This document shows, piece after piece, positions 31,649 to 37,339 of a stretch of 38,024 bases of DNA. The translations under genes were made by a program, and so were the position numbers. Numbering within the stretch: position 1 is the first letter of the stretch; every line of letters starts with the position of its first letter. The stretch comes from a virus: positions 1-38,024 of IMG/VR virus record IMGVR_UViG_3300003267_000490. One strand, given 5' to 3'. Below the pieces are notes generated by a model, which saw nothing but the letters and a program-made list of their open reading frames with translations, did no database searches and had not been told where the DNA came from.

Positions 31649-31887
31649 TTCTTCTGGTCGTCGGCGGAGACGATCGTGAATTCTATGTCGTTGGCGTCGG
31701 GTGCCCAGTCGCGGCTGTCCTTCGGGTCGCCTCGGGTCGGGTCCCAGGCCTCTCCGCACAGGCCGGTGGTGTACGAGACGGCGCAGCCGGTACAGGTGTA
31801 CTTGGGTCGGCCGTCGTTGGGGTCGTTTCCGTCGCGTTGGACGGTAAACCGAAGGCAATTCTTGCACTTACCGCGTGGTGTCTTCAT
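31639..31887 (-). CDS. Small zinc-ribbon protein
   Basis: 82 residues. Cys8-x2-Cys11 and Cys32-x2-Cys35 form a zinc ribbon (CKNC ... CTGC), with an extra Cys44. An acidic C-terminus follows. Zinc ribbons of this size in phages often act in transcription or as nuclease cofactors; no more can be said. ATG 31887 lies 6 bp past a TAGAAA -10. Confidence 0.72.
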   Translation of the reverse strand: MKTPRGKCKNCLRFTVQRDGNDPNDGRPKYTCTGCAVSYTTGLCGEAWDPTRGDPKDSRDWAPDANDIEFTIVSADDQKKST

Positions 31888-32087
31888 GTGGTGTTTCTAC
31901 CATGCTGAAAATGTGTTCAGTATGTCGAGAATGCGGGGAATTTTGGCGGAAAATTTGGGGCGGGGCTAACGCTCGACCCACCCCCATGCCGATCCCCAGA
32001 CGGGAAGATCGGGACTTGCCGCACAGCGTCGTAGCGCTATAGCCCTACGCTGCCATGCGTCGTAGCGGGAGTAGCCAACGCACAGCG
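31888..32087. other. Non-coding stretch with short repeats
   Basis: No credible gene. GCGTCGTAGCG occurs twice and CGCACAGCGTC twice between about 32020 and 32090, and CGTAG/CTACG arms surround the palindrome GCTATAGC. It may be a structured RNA end or binding region downstream of the 32088-32327 gene. Confidence 0.4.
31894..31923 (-). promoter_or_regulatory. Candidate promoter with operator-like dyad
   Basis: TAGAAA (31894-31899) lies 6 bp before the zinc-ribbon start. The -35 is poor (TACTGA or ATACTG). A dyad CTGAA-N6-TTCAG (31905-31920) lies in the spacer, a place where a regulator would block polymerase. Confidence 0.45.
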
Positions 32088-32327
32088 TCAAGCCTGCTCC
32101 TCGGCGGCGTCGTACCAGGCATCGACGACGGCGGGCCAGAGGCCGAGCTGGTCGATCGTCTGGCCCTGGAAGGCCCACAGGGCGTCGAGGTCGAGGCCGA
32201 CGCGCTGGGCCTGGCGGGCGACGGTGATCCAGGCAGCGACGGCCTCGCCGGGCTGGCCGGGGCGGAGGGCGAGCTCAACGGCGTGGTGGAGGCGGCGCAG
32301 GGGGCGGCTGGTCTCGGTGGTCGTCAT
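32088..32327 (-). CDS. Small unknown protein (island gene)
   Basis: 79 residues, not recognised, mostly helical (RRLHHAVELALRPGQPGEAVAAWITVARQAQRVGLDLDALWAFQGQTIDQLG), acidic C-terminus. The chosen start ATG 32327 has AGAGAGGG upstream, unlike the leaderless genes near it, and a six-codon open frame precedes it. Its first codons (MTTT) resemble those of the 33353-33610 gene. Confidence 0.68.
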   Translation of the reverse strand: MTTTETSRPLRRLHHAVELALRPGQPGEAVAAWITVARQAQRVGLDLDALWAFQGQTIDQLGLWPAVVDAWYDAAEEQA

Positions 32328-32338
32328 GGTGACCCTCT

Positions 32339-32359
32339 CTAGTGCAGGTGGTGGGCCAT
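32339..32359 (-). other. Possible six-codon leader peptide MAHHLH
   Basis: ATG 32359 lies 9 bp past a TAGGGG -10, at the position where other genes have their leaderless start. The frame stops at TAG 12 bp before the next ATG. It could be a regulatory leader peptide. Confidence 0.35.
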
Positions 32360-32368
32360 GGCCGTGCA

Positions 32369-32397
32369 CCCCTACCCAGCACCACGGCCCTAGTCAA
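32369..32397 (-). promoter_or_regulatory. Promoter for the 32088-32327 gene
   Basis: TTGACT (32392-32397) and TAGGGG (32369-32374), spacer 17 bp. The first ATG downstream is that of the six-codon frame. Confidence 0.55.
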
Positions 32398-32442
32398 CCC
32401 AGCCACTTGGGCGGTGCGGGTGTAGAGCCCCATGGCACTGGC

Positions 32443-32470
32443 ACGGTCAGTGTCGTTGGCGACGACACTC
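32443..32470. repeat. Repeated hairpin, copy 1
   Basis: 28 bp, identical except for one base to 33708-33735. It contains an 8-bp stem (32449-32456 with 32462-32469) and a 5-nt loop. It lies 10 bp after the stop of the 32480-32725 gene and may be its terminator. Confidence 0.65.
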
Positions 32471-32479
32471 CCGGGCGGC

Positions 32480-32725
32480 TCACGCCATGAGAGCGAGGGC
32501 GAGGATCGCGAACTGGTCGCCGGCGGCGGCGGCGCGCTCGTGCTGGGCGCGGATCTCGGCGCGGAGGGCGGCGACGTGCGGGGCGGCGGCGGCGAGGACG
32601 CGGGCGCGCTCCTGCTCCTCGAGGACGATGGCCTCCATGAGGCGGCGGGCCTGCTCCTCGCGCGACTGGGCGAGGATCTCGCGACCGAGCTTGCGTCCCG
32701 CCACCGTCTGGATCGTGTTCGTCAT
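32480..32725 (-). CDS. Small unknown helical protein (island gene)
   Basis: 81 residues, not recognised. A long amphipathic helix (REEQARRLMEAIVLEEQERARVLAAAAPHVAALRAEIRAQHERAAAA) suggests a coiled coil. ATG 32725 is preferred over a GTG two codons earlier because that GTG would touch the -10. The first five codons (MTNTI) and the 17 bp around the start are shared with the 33033-33248 gene. Confidence 0.7.
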   Translation of the reverse strand: MTNTIQTVAGRKLGREILAQSREEQARRLMEAIVLEEQERARVLAAAAPHVAALRAEIRAQHERAAAAGDQFAILALALMA

Positions 32726-32731
32726 GAGCAC

Positions 32732-32766
32732 ACCCTAGCGCGCCGCGCGGCGCGTGTCAACCTAAA
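32732..32766 (-). promoter_or_regulatory. Leaderless promoter, TTTAGGTTGACA type
   Basis: TTTAGGTTGACA at 32755-32766, 17-bp spacer, TAGGGT at 32732-32737, ATG 6 bp further. The TAG of the upstream gene is inside the element. Confidence 0.8.
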
Positions 32767-32995
32767 AGTTGCCGACCGCGCGGCACGCGTCCGCGTAGGC
32801 CGCAACCTCGGCCGCGGTTGCCAGGCGGAGCTGTGTCCCGCGGAAGATCCACGGGCCGCGACCCAGGATCTTGTGCTCCTGGGTCACGCGCGCGTCGCGG
32901 TCGGCGCCGACGTCGGCGGTGTAGGCGGTGGCGGGCTCGCCGTCGGGGAGAACGACGATGGCGGTGGTCTCGGTGCCGTTGGGCTTGTGCGTCAT
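32762..32995 (-). CDS. Small unknown protein (island gene)
   Basis: 77 residues, not recognised. The first half is beta-like (TETTAIVVLPDGEPATAYTADVG), then ILGRGPWIFRGTQLRLATAAEVAAYADACRAVGNF. It ends in GNF like its neighbour, because both stops use the TTTAG of the shared promoter element. ATG 32995 is set by the promoter 7 bp upstream. Confidence 0.68.
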   Translation of the reverse strand: MTHKPNGTETTAIVVLPDGEPATAYTADVGADRDARVTQEHKILGRGPWIFRGTQLRLATAAEVAAYADACRAVGNF

Positions 32996-33002
32996 GGGAG
33001 GC

Positions 33003-33037
33003 ATCCTCTCACAGCACGTCAGCCGTGTCAACCTAAA
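33003..33037 (-). promoter_or_regulatory. Leaderless promoter, TTTAGGTTGACA type
   Basis: Element at 33026-33037, spacer 17 bp, GAGGAT at 33003-33008, ATG 7 bp further. The TAG of the upstream gene is within the element. Confidence 0.75.
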
Positions 33038-33248
33038 AGTTGCCGACCACGGCTGCCTGCAAGACCACCACGAGCGCTTCCTCCATCAGCTCGTCCGCCT
33101 GCTCGGCGGTGATCTTGCGCGCCTTGGCCAGACCCTCGGCGCCGAGGGTGAGGCACTGACATGCCGCGCCGAGCTTGAGATCACCGTAGATCTTGGCGTC
33201 GGCGGCGAGGGCGCGGAGCTGGCGGGCGGTCGGGATCGTGTTCGTCAT
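33033..33248 (-). CDS. Small unknown protein (island gene)
   Basis: 71 residues, not recognised, helical (ARQLRALAADAKIYGDLKLGAACQCLTLGAEGLAKARKITAEQADELMEEALVVVLQ). It may relate to the 32480-32725 gene only through its shared start region. The start at ATG 33248 follows a GAGGAT -10 by 6 bp. Confidence 0.7.
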   Translation of the reverse strand: MTNTIPTARQLRALAADAKIYGDLKLGAACQCLTLGAEGLAKARKITAEQADELMEEALVVVLQAAVVGNF

Positions 33249-33254
33249 GGGAGC

Positions 33255-33290
33255 ATCCTCTCACAGGCTCGTCGGTCGTGTCAACCTAAA
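33255..33290 (-). promoter_or_regulatory. Leaderless promoter, TTTAGGTTGACA type
   Basis: Element at 33279-33290, spacer 18 bp, GAGGAT at 33255-33260, ATG 6 bp further. A hairpin at 33313-33339 ends the upstream gene first, so this gene is an independent unit. Confidence 0.75.
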
Positions 33291-33312
33291 ATTCTCGTCC
33301 CGTGCGGGGTGA

Positions 33313-33339
33313 GGCCGGCGCGGACCATCCGCACCGGCC
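33313..33339 (-). terminator. Hairpin after the 33353-33610 gene
   Basis: GGCCGG/CCGGCC and GCGG/CCGC stems with one C-A mismatch and a 5-nt loop. It lies 13 bp downstream of the stop. GC-rich and without a T-run. Confidence 0.5.
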
Positions 33340-33352
33340 CCGGCGGGCCCGG

Positions 33353-33610
33353 TCACCCGACCGAGCGGAGCTCGAGGTCGCCGCAAGCGCGGCGGCAGTC
33401 GACCCAGTTGCCGGCGTCGCCGGGCCAGGCGAAGCAGGACAGGCCGTGAACCGCGAGGAGCGGGCCGACCGCGCGGCCTTGGGCGCCGCCGCGGAGCGTG
33501 AGCACGCGGTGGGCGACGCCGGGCAGGCCCTGGAAGATCGTGGCGTCGTCGGCGCGGCGGAAGCGGTTGAACGGGTCGCGAGCGGAGCAGGTCGTCGTGG
33601 TGGTCGTCAT
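33353..33610 (-). CDS. Small unknown protein (island gene)
   Basis: 85 residues from ATG 33610, not recognised. N-terminal poly-Thr (MTTTTTTCS), then DPFNRFRRADDATIFQGLPGVAHRVLTLRGG and a C-terminal WPGDAGNWVDCRRACGDLELRSVG with three cysteines nearby. A TATTGA sequence 10 bp upstream may be its -10, with no convincing -35. Confidence 0.62.
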   Translation of the reverse strand: MTTTTTTCSARDPFNRFRRADDATIFQGLPGVAHRVLTLRGGAQGRAVGPLLAVHGLSCFAWPGDAGNWVDCRRACGDLELRSVG

Positions 33611-33707
33611 CTTGACCCATTCAATATGCTCGCGGCGTGCCACGATCCCGATCCGTTCCCGTTCGCGCACTTGGCCGGTGCGGGGCGGCCTCGGACCTGT
33701 CGGGAGT

Positions 33708-33735
33708 ACGGTCGGTGTCGTTGGCGACGACACTC
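33708..33735. repeat. Repeated hairpin, copy 2
   Basis: 27 of 28 bases match 32443-32470. It lies between the leftward 33353-33610 gene and the plus-strand promoter at 33770, where it could stop leftward transcripts coming from the small terminase gene. Confidence 0.65.
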
Positions 33736-33769
33736 GAGCGCCAACCCCGCGATCTCTGGTCGCGACAAA

Positions 33770-33804
33770 TTTAGGTTGACAGGAGACGCGGGCCGATCTA
33801 GACT
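33770..33804 (+). promoter_or_regulatory. Plus-strand leaderless promoter, TTTAGGTTGACA type
   Basis: Element at 33770-33781, spacer 17 bp, TAGACT at 33799-33804, ATG 6 bp further. The only case on the plus strand, showing the element moves with its gene. Confidence 0.8.
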
Positions 33805-33810
33805 CTCTTC

Positions 33811-34077
33811 ATGCTCACGACGCTCAAGGCCCTGCTCCTCGCCGCCAAGCTCCTCGCTCTTCCCGTCGGTGGCACGCCCTACGGCACCGAGAAGATCTGT
33901 CAGGAGTACTACCCCGGCCGCGACCTCGACGACCCCATGATCGCCGAGTGCGCGTGCCAGCTCTCGACCTGGCAGTGCGAGGCGCAGGGCTGGTGCTCTG
34001 ACGAGGAGACCGCGCCCTACCAGGCCGTCGCGCGCGGCCTGCCCGACCCGTACCGCATCGAGCTCGGCTGCCGCTAA
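33811..34077 (+). CDS. Small secreted Cys-rich protein, only plus-strand gene
   Basis: 88 residues. A short basic start and hydrophobic core (TTLKALLLAAKLLALPVGG) look like a signal peptide. The mature part has six cysteines at 30, 47, 49, 56, 62 and 87 (KICQEYYPG, AECACQL, WQCEAQGWC, LGCR), suggesting disulfides. It is unrecognised. Opposite strand, own promoter and flanking hairpins mark it as a moron-type gene, which in other phages often alters the host envelope or excludes competitors. That role is inference. Confidence 0.82.
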   Translation: MLTTLKALLLAAKLLALPVGGTPYGTEKICQEYYPGRDLDDPMIAECACQLSTWQCEAQGWCSDEETAPYQAVARGLPDPYRIELGCR

Positions 34078-34183
34078 TCAGCGCCAGGAGCCTCGCCACG
34101 AGGCGCGAGCGCCGACCCGCACCGAACCCCTGCCCGACCTCCGATCGGCCCGTGGCGCGCCCGCCAGCGCGTCTCGTGGGCCG

Positions 34184-34885
34184 CTACGCGTCGTCGCTCG
34201 CGCCGTCGTCCAGCCGCTCGAGCTCGAGGTCGATCGCGCCGGTCGCGCCGGACACCTCGCCAGAGGCCTCTGGCTTGCCCGTGGCGGGCTCTTCGCCCTG
34301 CCCTAGGCTCGCAGCCGCCCCGGCGCGCAGCGTGGCTCTCAGGGCAGCACGTTGCGCCCTGGTGAGGTTCTCGAGATCCAATGCCGGACCGGCCCCGGCT
34401 ACCGCGCCGGCCGTCGCCGTGGCGGTCACTGTGACTTTCGGGCCACTTGCGGCCGCCTCGCGGTACTCCCGATCGACCCGCTTCGCCTCAAGAATCAGCA
34501 ATTGATCTGAAAATACGCGCCTTTGGCCAACTACGTGACCCTGGTGGTACACGTCCTCCAACACGCCCTCCATGCCCCGCCGCTGCACCTCTGCGCGCAC
34601 CCGACCGGCGTACGCGTCGAGCGCTTCCTGCCACAAGGCCGCGAATTCTTTGTCAGAATTGCGGAATTGCTCGGCACCTTGACGCGACACGTTGGCCGAA
34701 TTCGCCGCCGTAGAAACGCGCCCTGTTGCTGCAAGTACTTGTAAAAACACGATCTGGCGCTGTTTCGAGCCCCTGAACTTACTCCAATCGGTCGGATTCG
34801 GACTCCAACGCGTCTCTTGCGCGATGACAATAGATCCATCTTCATTGCGCTCGTAACCCGGTGGAATATCATCGGTTTCCGACAT
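34184..34885 (-). CDS. Terminase small subunit
   Basis: 233 residues. After an acidic, disordered start comes KQRQIVFLQVLAATGRVSTAANSANVSRQGAEQFRN, the helix-turn-helix typical of small terminases (about 54-75), then EFAALWQEALDAYAGRVRAEVQRRGMEGV and VYHQGHVVGQRRVFSDQLLILEAKRVDREYRE. The C-terminal 90 residues are Ala/Thr/Gly-rich and probably flexible. It recognises the packaging site and activates the large subunit. The N-terminal coding part is notably less GC-rich than the C-terminal part. Confidence 0.87.
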   Translation of the reverse strand: MSETDDIPPGYERNEDGSIVIAQETRWSPNPTDWSKFRGSKQRQIVFLQVLAATGRVSTAANSANVSRQGAEQFRNSDKEFAALWQEALDAYAGRVRAEVQRRGMEGVLEDVYHQGHVVGQRRVFSDQLLILEAKRVDREYREAAASGPKVTVTATATAGAVAGAGPALDLENLTRAQRAALRATLRAGAAASLGQGEEPATGKPEASGEVSGATGAIDLELERLDDGASDDA

Positions 34886-34893
34886 CTAGCCCC

Positions 34894-34922
34894 AGTATAT
34901 TGACTTTTGGTCAACAGCGCAA
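34894..34922 (-). promoter_or_regulatory. Terminase small subunit promoter
   Basis: TTGCGC (34917-34922), 17-bp spacer, TATACT (34894-34899), ATG 8 bp further. A dyad TTGAC-N5-GTCAA fills most of the spacer (34900-34914), a likely operator. Confidence 0.68.
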
Positions 34923-34977
34923 GTGCTTGAAATCAGGCCTGCAAACGCTGACGAGTGTCAGTCACTGACGAATGTCA
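34900..34977. promoter_or_regulatory. Operator-like dyad cluster
   Basis: Three dyads sharing TGAC/GTCA half sites: TTGAC-N5-GTCAA at 34900-34914, TGAC-GAGT-GTCA at 34949-34960 and TGAC-GAAT-GTCA at 34966-34977, the last two 17 bp apart. A dimeric regulator could bind here and control the terminase promoter. Confidence 0.55.
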
Positions 34978-35137
34978 ACGAAACCACGCCAACCCATCGA
35001 TTTCCCATTCGCCCAGGTCGCGCGCGCCCTCGAACTGTATCGCCACGCACACTACGTGCTGGGGACACCGGGGAGTGCTGACTAGTACTTTTTCGGAATA
35101 CCAGAACACTCCCCCTGTAGTTTCTATTACTTTATTA

Positions 35138-35265
35138 CTTTTTAGGGGATAAATATATAAAAGTAGAAAGGGTCTGTTCGTTTGAGTAACAGGGCCGGGG
35201 GCCACGGCTCACTGCGTCAAAATTTTCAAACCCTCGCGACTCAGAGGGGGTTGTCCCCTAAAAAG
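35138..35265. repeat. 12-bp inverted repeat pair
   Basis: CTTTTTAGGGGA (35138-35149) is perfectly complementary to TCCCCTAAAAAG (35254-35265), with 104 bp between the arms. Confidence 0.75.
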
Positions 35266-35345
35266 CAAACAAGCCCCCGTTTTCACAGGAGCTTGTCTCT
35301 TGCATATGGGTTTTCAACTCCCCGTTTTTCCACGGGAACCCAGCA

Positions 35346-35891
35346 CTAACTGTCGTCCAACTCACCAAAAACGGCCGCGCTGCGCACAGTATGCGACATG
35401 AACTCGGCTCGGCCGTAGCTCGCGCGCTGCGCCGCGATGCGTTGGCGCGCCGCATCAATTCCGATTGGAATGATGGGTGCAGAGCGCTTGGTCTCGTGAA
35501 CGTCGGTCAATGGTTTGACCGATCGCGCCTCGTACTCGGCGAACTCGCGCGCCATCTTTGCGCGGTGCTCGGGCCGGTAATCGCCGTCCGCCCACTCGTC
35601 ATCCTCCCACGCGTCCCCGCCGCGAATGCACCACGCGCCCAGCGGCCGACCAGCGCGACCGAACCCCGGGCGCTTGACCTTGTAGATCTTGTCCCCCCAC
35701 AGGCGCAGCACGTGCTTTCGCAGCGTGCGCTCGACTTGCCAAGCGTTGCACCCGATATCAAGCGCGATCTCGTCGATCGTTGCGCCACCGCAAGTTTCCT
35801 TGCGGTTCTCGAGGAAGGCCATCCTCTGGCGCCGTCCGATGGCTCGCACGACGGCCTGCGGCGTCGCGTCGAGATCTCCGATCTTCCCCAT
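35346..35891 (-). CDS. Helix-turn-helix DNA-binding protein
   Basis: 181 residues. A probable helix-turn-helix spans about 37-60 (ATIDEIALDIGCNAWQVERTLRKH), followed by a winged part (LWGDKIYKVKRPGFGRAGRPLGAWCIRG) and a charged, helical C-terminus. It could be a transcription regulator or an origin-binding protein acting on the AT-rich region directly downstream. Its own promoter places the ATG 8 bp past a TAGGGT. Confidence 0.75.
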   Translation of the reverse strand: MGKIGDLDATPQAVVRAIGRRQRMAFLENRKETCGGATIDEIALDIGCNAWQVERTLRKHVLRLWGDKIYKVKRPGFGRAGRPLGAWCIRGGDAWEDDEWADGDYRPEHRAKMAREFAEYEARSVKPLTDVHETKRSAPIIPIGIDAARQRIAAQRASYGRAEFMSHTVRSAAVFGELDDS

Positions 35892-35899
35892 GCCGCCCT

Positions 35900-35929
35900 A
35901 CCCTACACCGCCACCTGGGCCACGCGCAA
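35900..35929 (-). promoter_or_regulatory. Promoter for the 35346-35891 gene
   Basis: TTGCGC (35924-35929), 18-bp spacer, TAGGGT (35900-35905), ATG 8 bp further. The -35 matches that of the terminase small subunit promoter. Confidence 0.65.
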
Positions 35930-36012
35930 GCGCCTCTCCGCCCGGGCAACATTCTGTCCTAAAAGCTCGGAACAATTGGAATTCTGCACGTTGTGTCATC
36001 GTACCTTCCTAC

Positions 36013-36222
36013 TCAAATGCCGTGGCGGCTGCTGATGACGCCACCGATCACGCAAAGGGCCCGAACCAGCTGGCCGGCCGCGACCGCGGTGAGCGCGCCT
36101 CCCTCGCCGATGCTCGCGGCGTTATGGTAGGCGGCGATCGCCGCGTCGACACGCGCCGCATACATGTACTTAGCGACGATCTCGGTGTTGCGGGCGATGC
36201 GAGCGGCCTCGGTCATCTTCAT
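36013..36222 (-). CDS. Small unknown helical protein
   Basis: 69 residues, not recognised. Helical and Ala-rich (MTEAARIARNTEIVAKYMYAARVDAAIAAYHNAASIGEGGALTAVAAGQLVRAL), one hydrophobic C-terminal stretch (CVIGGVI) too short for a sure membrane helix. ATG 36222 lies 9 bp past TAGGTT. Confidence 0.68.
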   Translation of the reverse strand: MKMTEAARIARNTEIVAKYMYAARVDAAIAAYHNAASIGEGGALTAVAAGQLVRALCVIGGVISSRHGI

Positions 36223-36231
36223 GTTGACCCT

Positions 36232-36266
36232 AACCTACTCCATCCCTCGTCACCTGTCAACCTAAA
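36232..36266 (-). promoter_or_regulatory. Leaderless promoter, TTTAGGTTGACA type
   Basis: Element at 36255-36266, spacer 17 bp, TAGGTT at 36232-36237, ATG 9 bp further. Confidence 0.8.
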
Positions 36267-36270
36267 TTCA

Positions 36271-36498
36271 TCACCACCGGTCGACGACCCGATCGGTCAC
36301 GTCCTCGCCGTCGCGCAGCTCCCACACCTTCTCACCGTGTCGCCAGCACTGTTGGCCGCCGCGCACTCGCACGCGACCCTGGGCGTCGGTGAGCGCGCTC
36401 GTGGCCGCCGTCTCGCCGCGGTCGGTGACGCGGACGGAGACACCGCAGACGTTCGCGGGGCGCCCCGTGGGCAACCCGCTGCGCCGGCCGATCGTCAC
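36271..36498 (-). CDS. Small basic unknown protein
   Basis: 75 residues from GTG 36498 (GTGA overlap with the upstream stop, so translated from the same message). Beta-like and Arg-rich (VCGVSVRVTDRGETAATSALTDAQGRVRVRGGQQCWRHGEKVWELRDG). Not recognised. Confidence 0.62.
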   Translation of the reverse strand: MTIGRRSGLPTGRPANVCGVSVRVTDRGETAATSALTDAQGRVRVRGGQQCWRHGEKVWELRDGEDVTDRVVDRW

Positions 36499-36896
36499 GC
36501 GCGCTCCGCGTCGCTCGCCGCGTCGCGGAGGAAGGACGCGGCGAGCGTCCGGGCCTTGACCCATCCCTGGATCGAGTAGAGATCGGCGCCGTGCTCTGCC
36601 GCGCGCTTCTGCGATTCCATCGCGGCGTAGACTGCCCGATAGCCGGTCGTGATGAAGGCCATCGCCAGCGGGCGCCAGCCATCGCAGGCGCGGAACCGCT
36701 CGCGGTGGTCGACCTCCATGCGGTACTCGAGCGCGTCGCTCGCGGCCGCGGCGAGCTCGCGCCAGTCGGGGCGATCGTTGGGGTCGGCGTCGACGATGCG
36801 CCGGCACGCGGCGCGGACCGACGCGAGGTAGCCCTCGCACTGGGCATCGGTGCGGAGGCAGGCGGGGACGGGCATCGGGCGCTCGGTGTGCATCAT
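36495..36896 (-). CDS. Unknown 133-residue protein
   Basis: Not recognised. Several Cys in the first half (VPACLRTDAQCEGYLASVRAACRRIVDADPNDRPDWREL), then a helical region (ALEYRMEVDHRERFRACDGWRPLAMAFITTGYRAVYAAMESQKRAAEHGADLYSIQGWVKA). ATG 36896 lies 8 bp past TAGGAT. Confidence 0.72.
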   Translation of the reverse strand: MMHTERPMPVPACLRTDAQCEGYLASVRAACRRIVDADPNDRPDWRELAAAASDALEYRMEVDHRERFRACDGWRPLAMAFITTGYRAVYAAMESQKRAAEHGADLYSIQGWVKARTLAASFLRDAASDAERA

Positions 36897-36904
36897 GGGA
36901 ACCC

Positions 36905-36939
36905 ATCCTAGCGCCGGTCGGCGCGGTTGTCAACCTAAA
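36905..36939 (-). promoter_or_regulatory. Leaderless promoter, TTTAGGTTGACA type
   Basis: Element at 36928-36939, spacer 17 bp, TAGGAT at 36905-36910, ATG 8 bp further. The upstream gene's TAG is inside the element. Confidence 0.85.
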
Positions 36940-37297
36940 TTTCACCCCTCACGCCGAACCCGGCCGGGATCGGGAAGATCTTGGTCCGCTCCCCACCACC
37001 GTCGTACGCGAGATAGCAGAACCCGCACCGCTCGAGTGCCGTGTGCGTCGTGTAGTTCTTGACCACCCCGTGATCGAGCGCGTGGACGAGCACCCACCAC
37101 GACGGCGCAGTTCCGCGCGGCGCCCTGGGCAAGGCCTTGGCGCATGTCCTGGCCCACCGTTCGGCGTCGGCACGATTCGAGAATGCTTGAGTGGGCGACC
37201 TGTAGTCCGCGGCGCGGTTGAACGCGCAGATCGCCACCGCGTAGCGCGCCCAGCGCGGCGAGTCGTAGTAGTGGCGGATGGTCTCGGATCTCGTCAT
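36935..37297 (-). CDS. Unknown 120-residue protein
   Basis: Not recognised. Basic and helical at first (RHYYDSPRWARYAVAICAFNRAADYRSPTQAFSNRADAERWARTCAKAL), later WWVLVHALDHGVVKNYTTHTALERCGFCYLAYDGGGERTKIF with a GFC motif. The promoter spacing, 7 bp past TAGGGT, sets ATG 37297. Confidence 0.7.
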   Translation of the reverse strand: MTRSETIRHYYDSPRWARYAVAICAFNRAADYRSPTQAFSNRADAERWARTCAKALPRAPRGTAPSWWVLVHALDHGVVKNYTTHTALERCGFCYLAYDGGGERTKIFPIPAGFGVRGEI

Positions 37298-37304
37298 GAG
37301 CTCA

Positions 37305-37339
37305 ACCCTACTCTCACCTGGCAGATCTGTCAACCTAAA
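37305..37339 (-). promoter_or_regulatory. Leaderless promoter, TTTAGGTTGACA type
   Basis: Element at 37328-37339, spacer 17 bp, TAGGGT at 37305-37310, ATG 7 bp further. The upstream TGA lies within it. Confidence 0.85.

Larger units (their letters stand above)
34886..35345. other. AT-rich non-coding region, possible origin/control region
   Basis: 460 bp with no convincing gene. The composition drops sharply, above all at 35115-35170 (ATTACTTTATTACTTTTTAG, ATAAATATATAAAAG). It holds the dyads at 34900-34977, a 12-bp inverted repeat pair (35138-35149 and 35254-35265), GGGG/CCCC, ACAAGC/GCTTGT and CCCGT/ACGGG hairpins. Composition and repeats suit a replication origin or regulatory switch. No iteron array is seen. 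Confidence 0.5.

Noticed and set aside
34975-35205. A 76-codon minus-strand frame in the AT-rich region
   Set aside because: No ribosome site or promoter spacing, crosses the operator dyads and the region of strongest AT bias, no recognisable pattern. I treat the region as non-coding.
35258-35458. A 66-codon minus-strand frame crossing the end of the helix-turn-helix gene
   Set aside because: Overlaps a better supported gene and has no start signal of its own.
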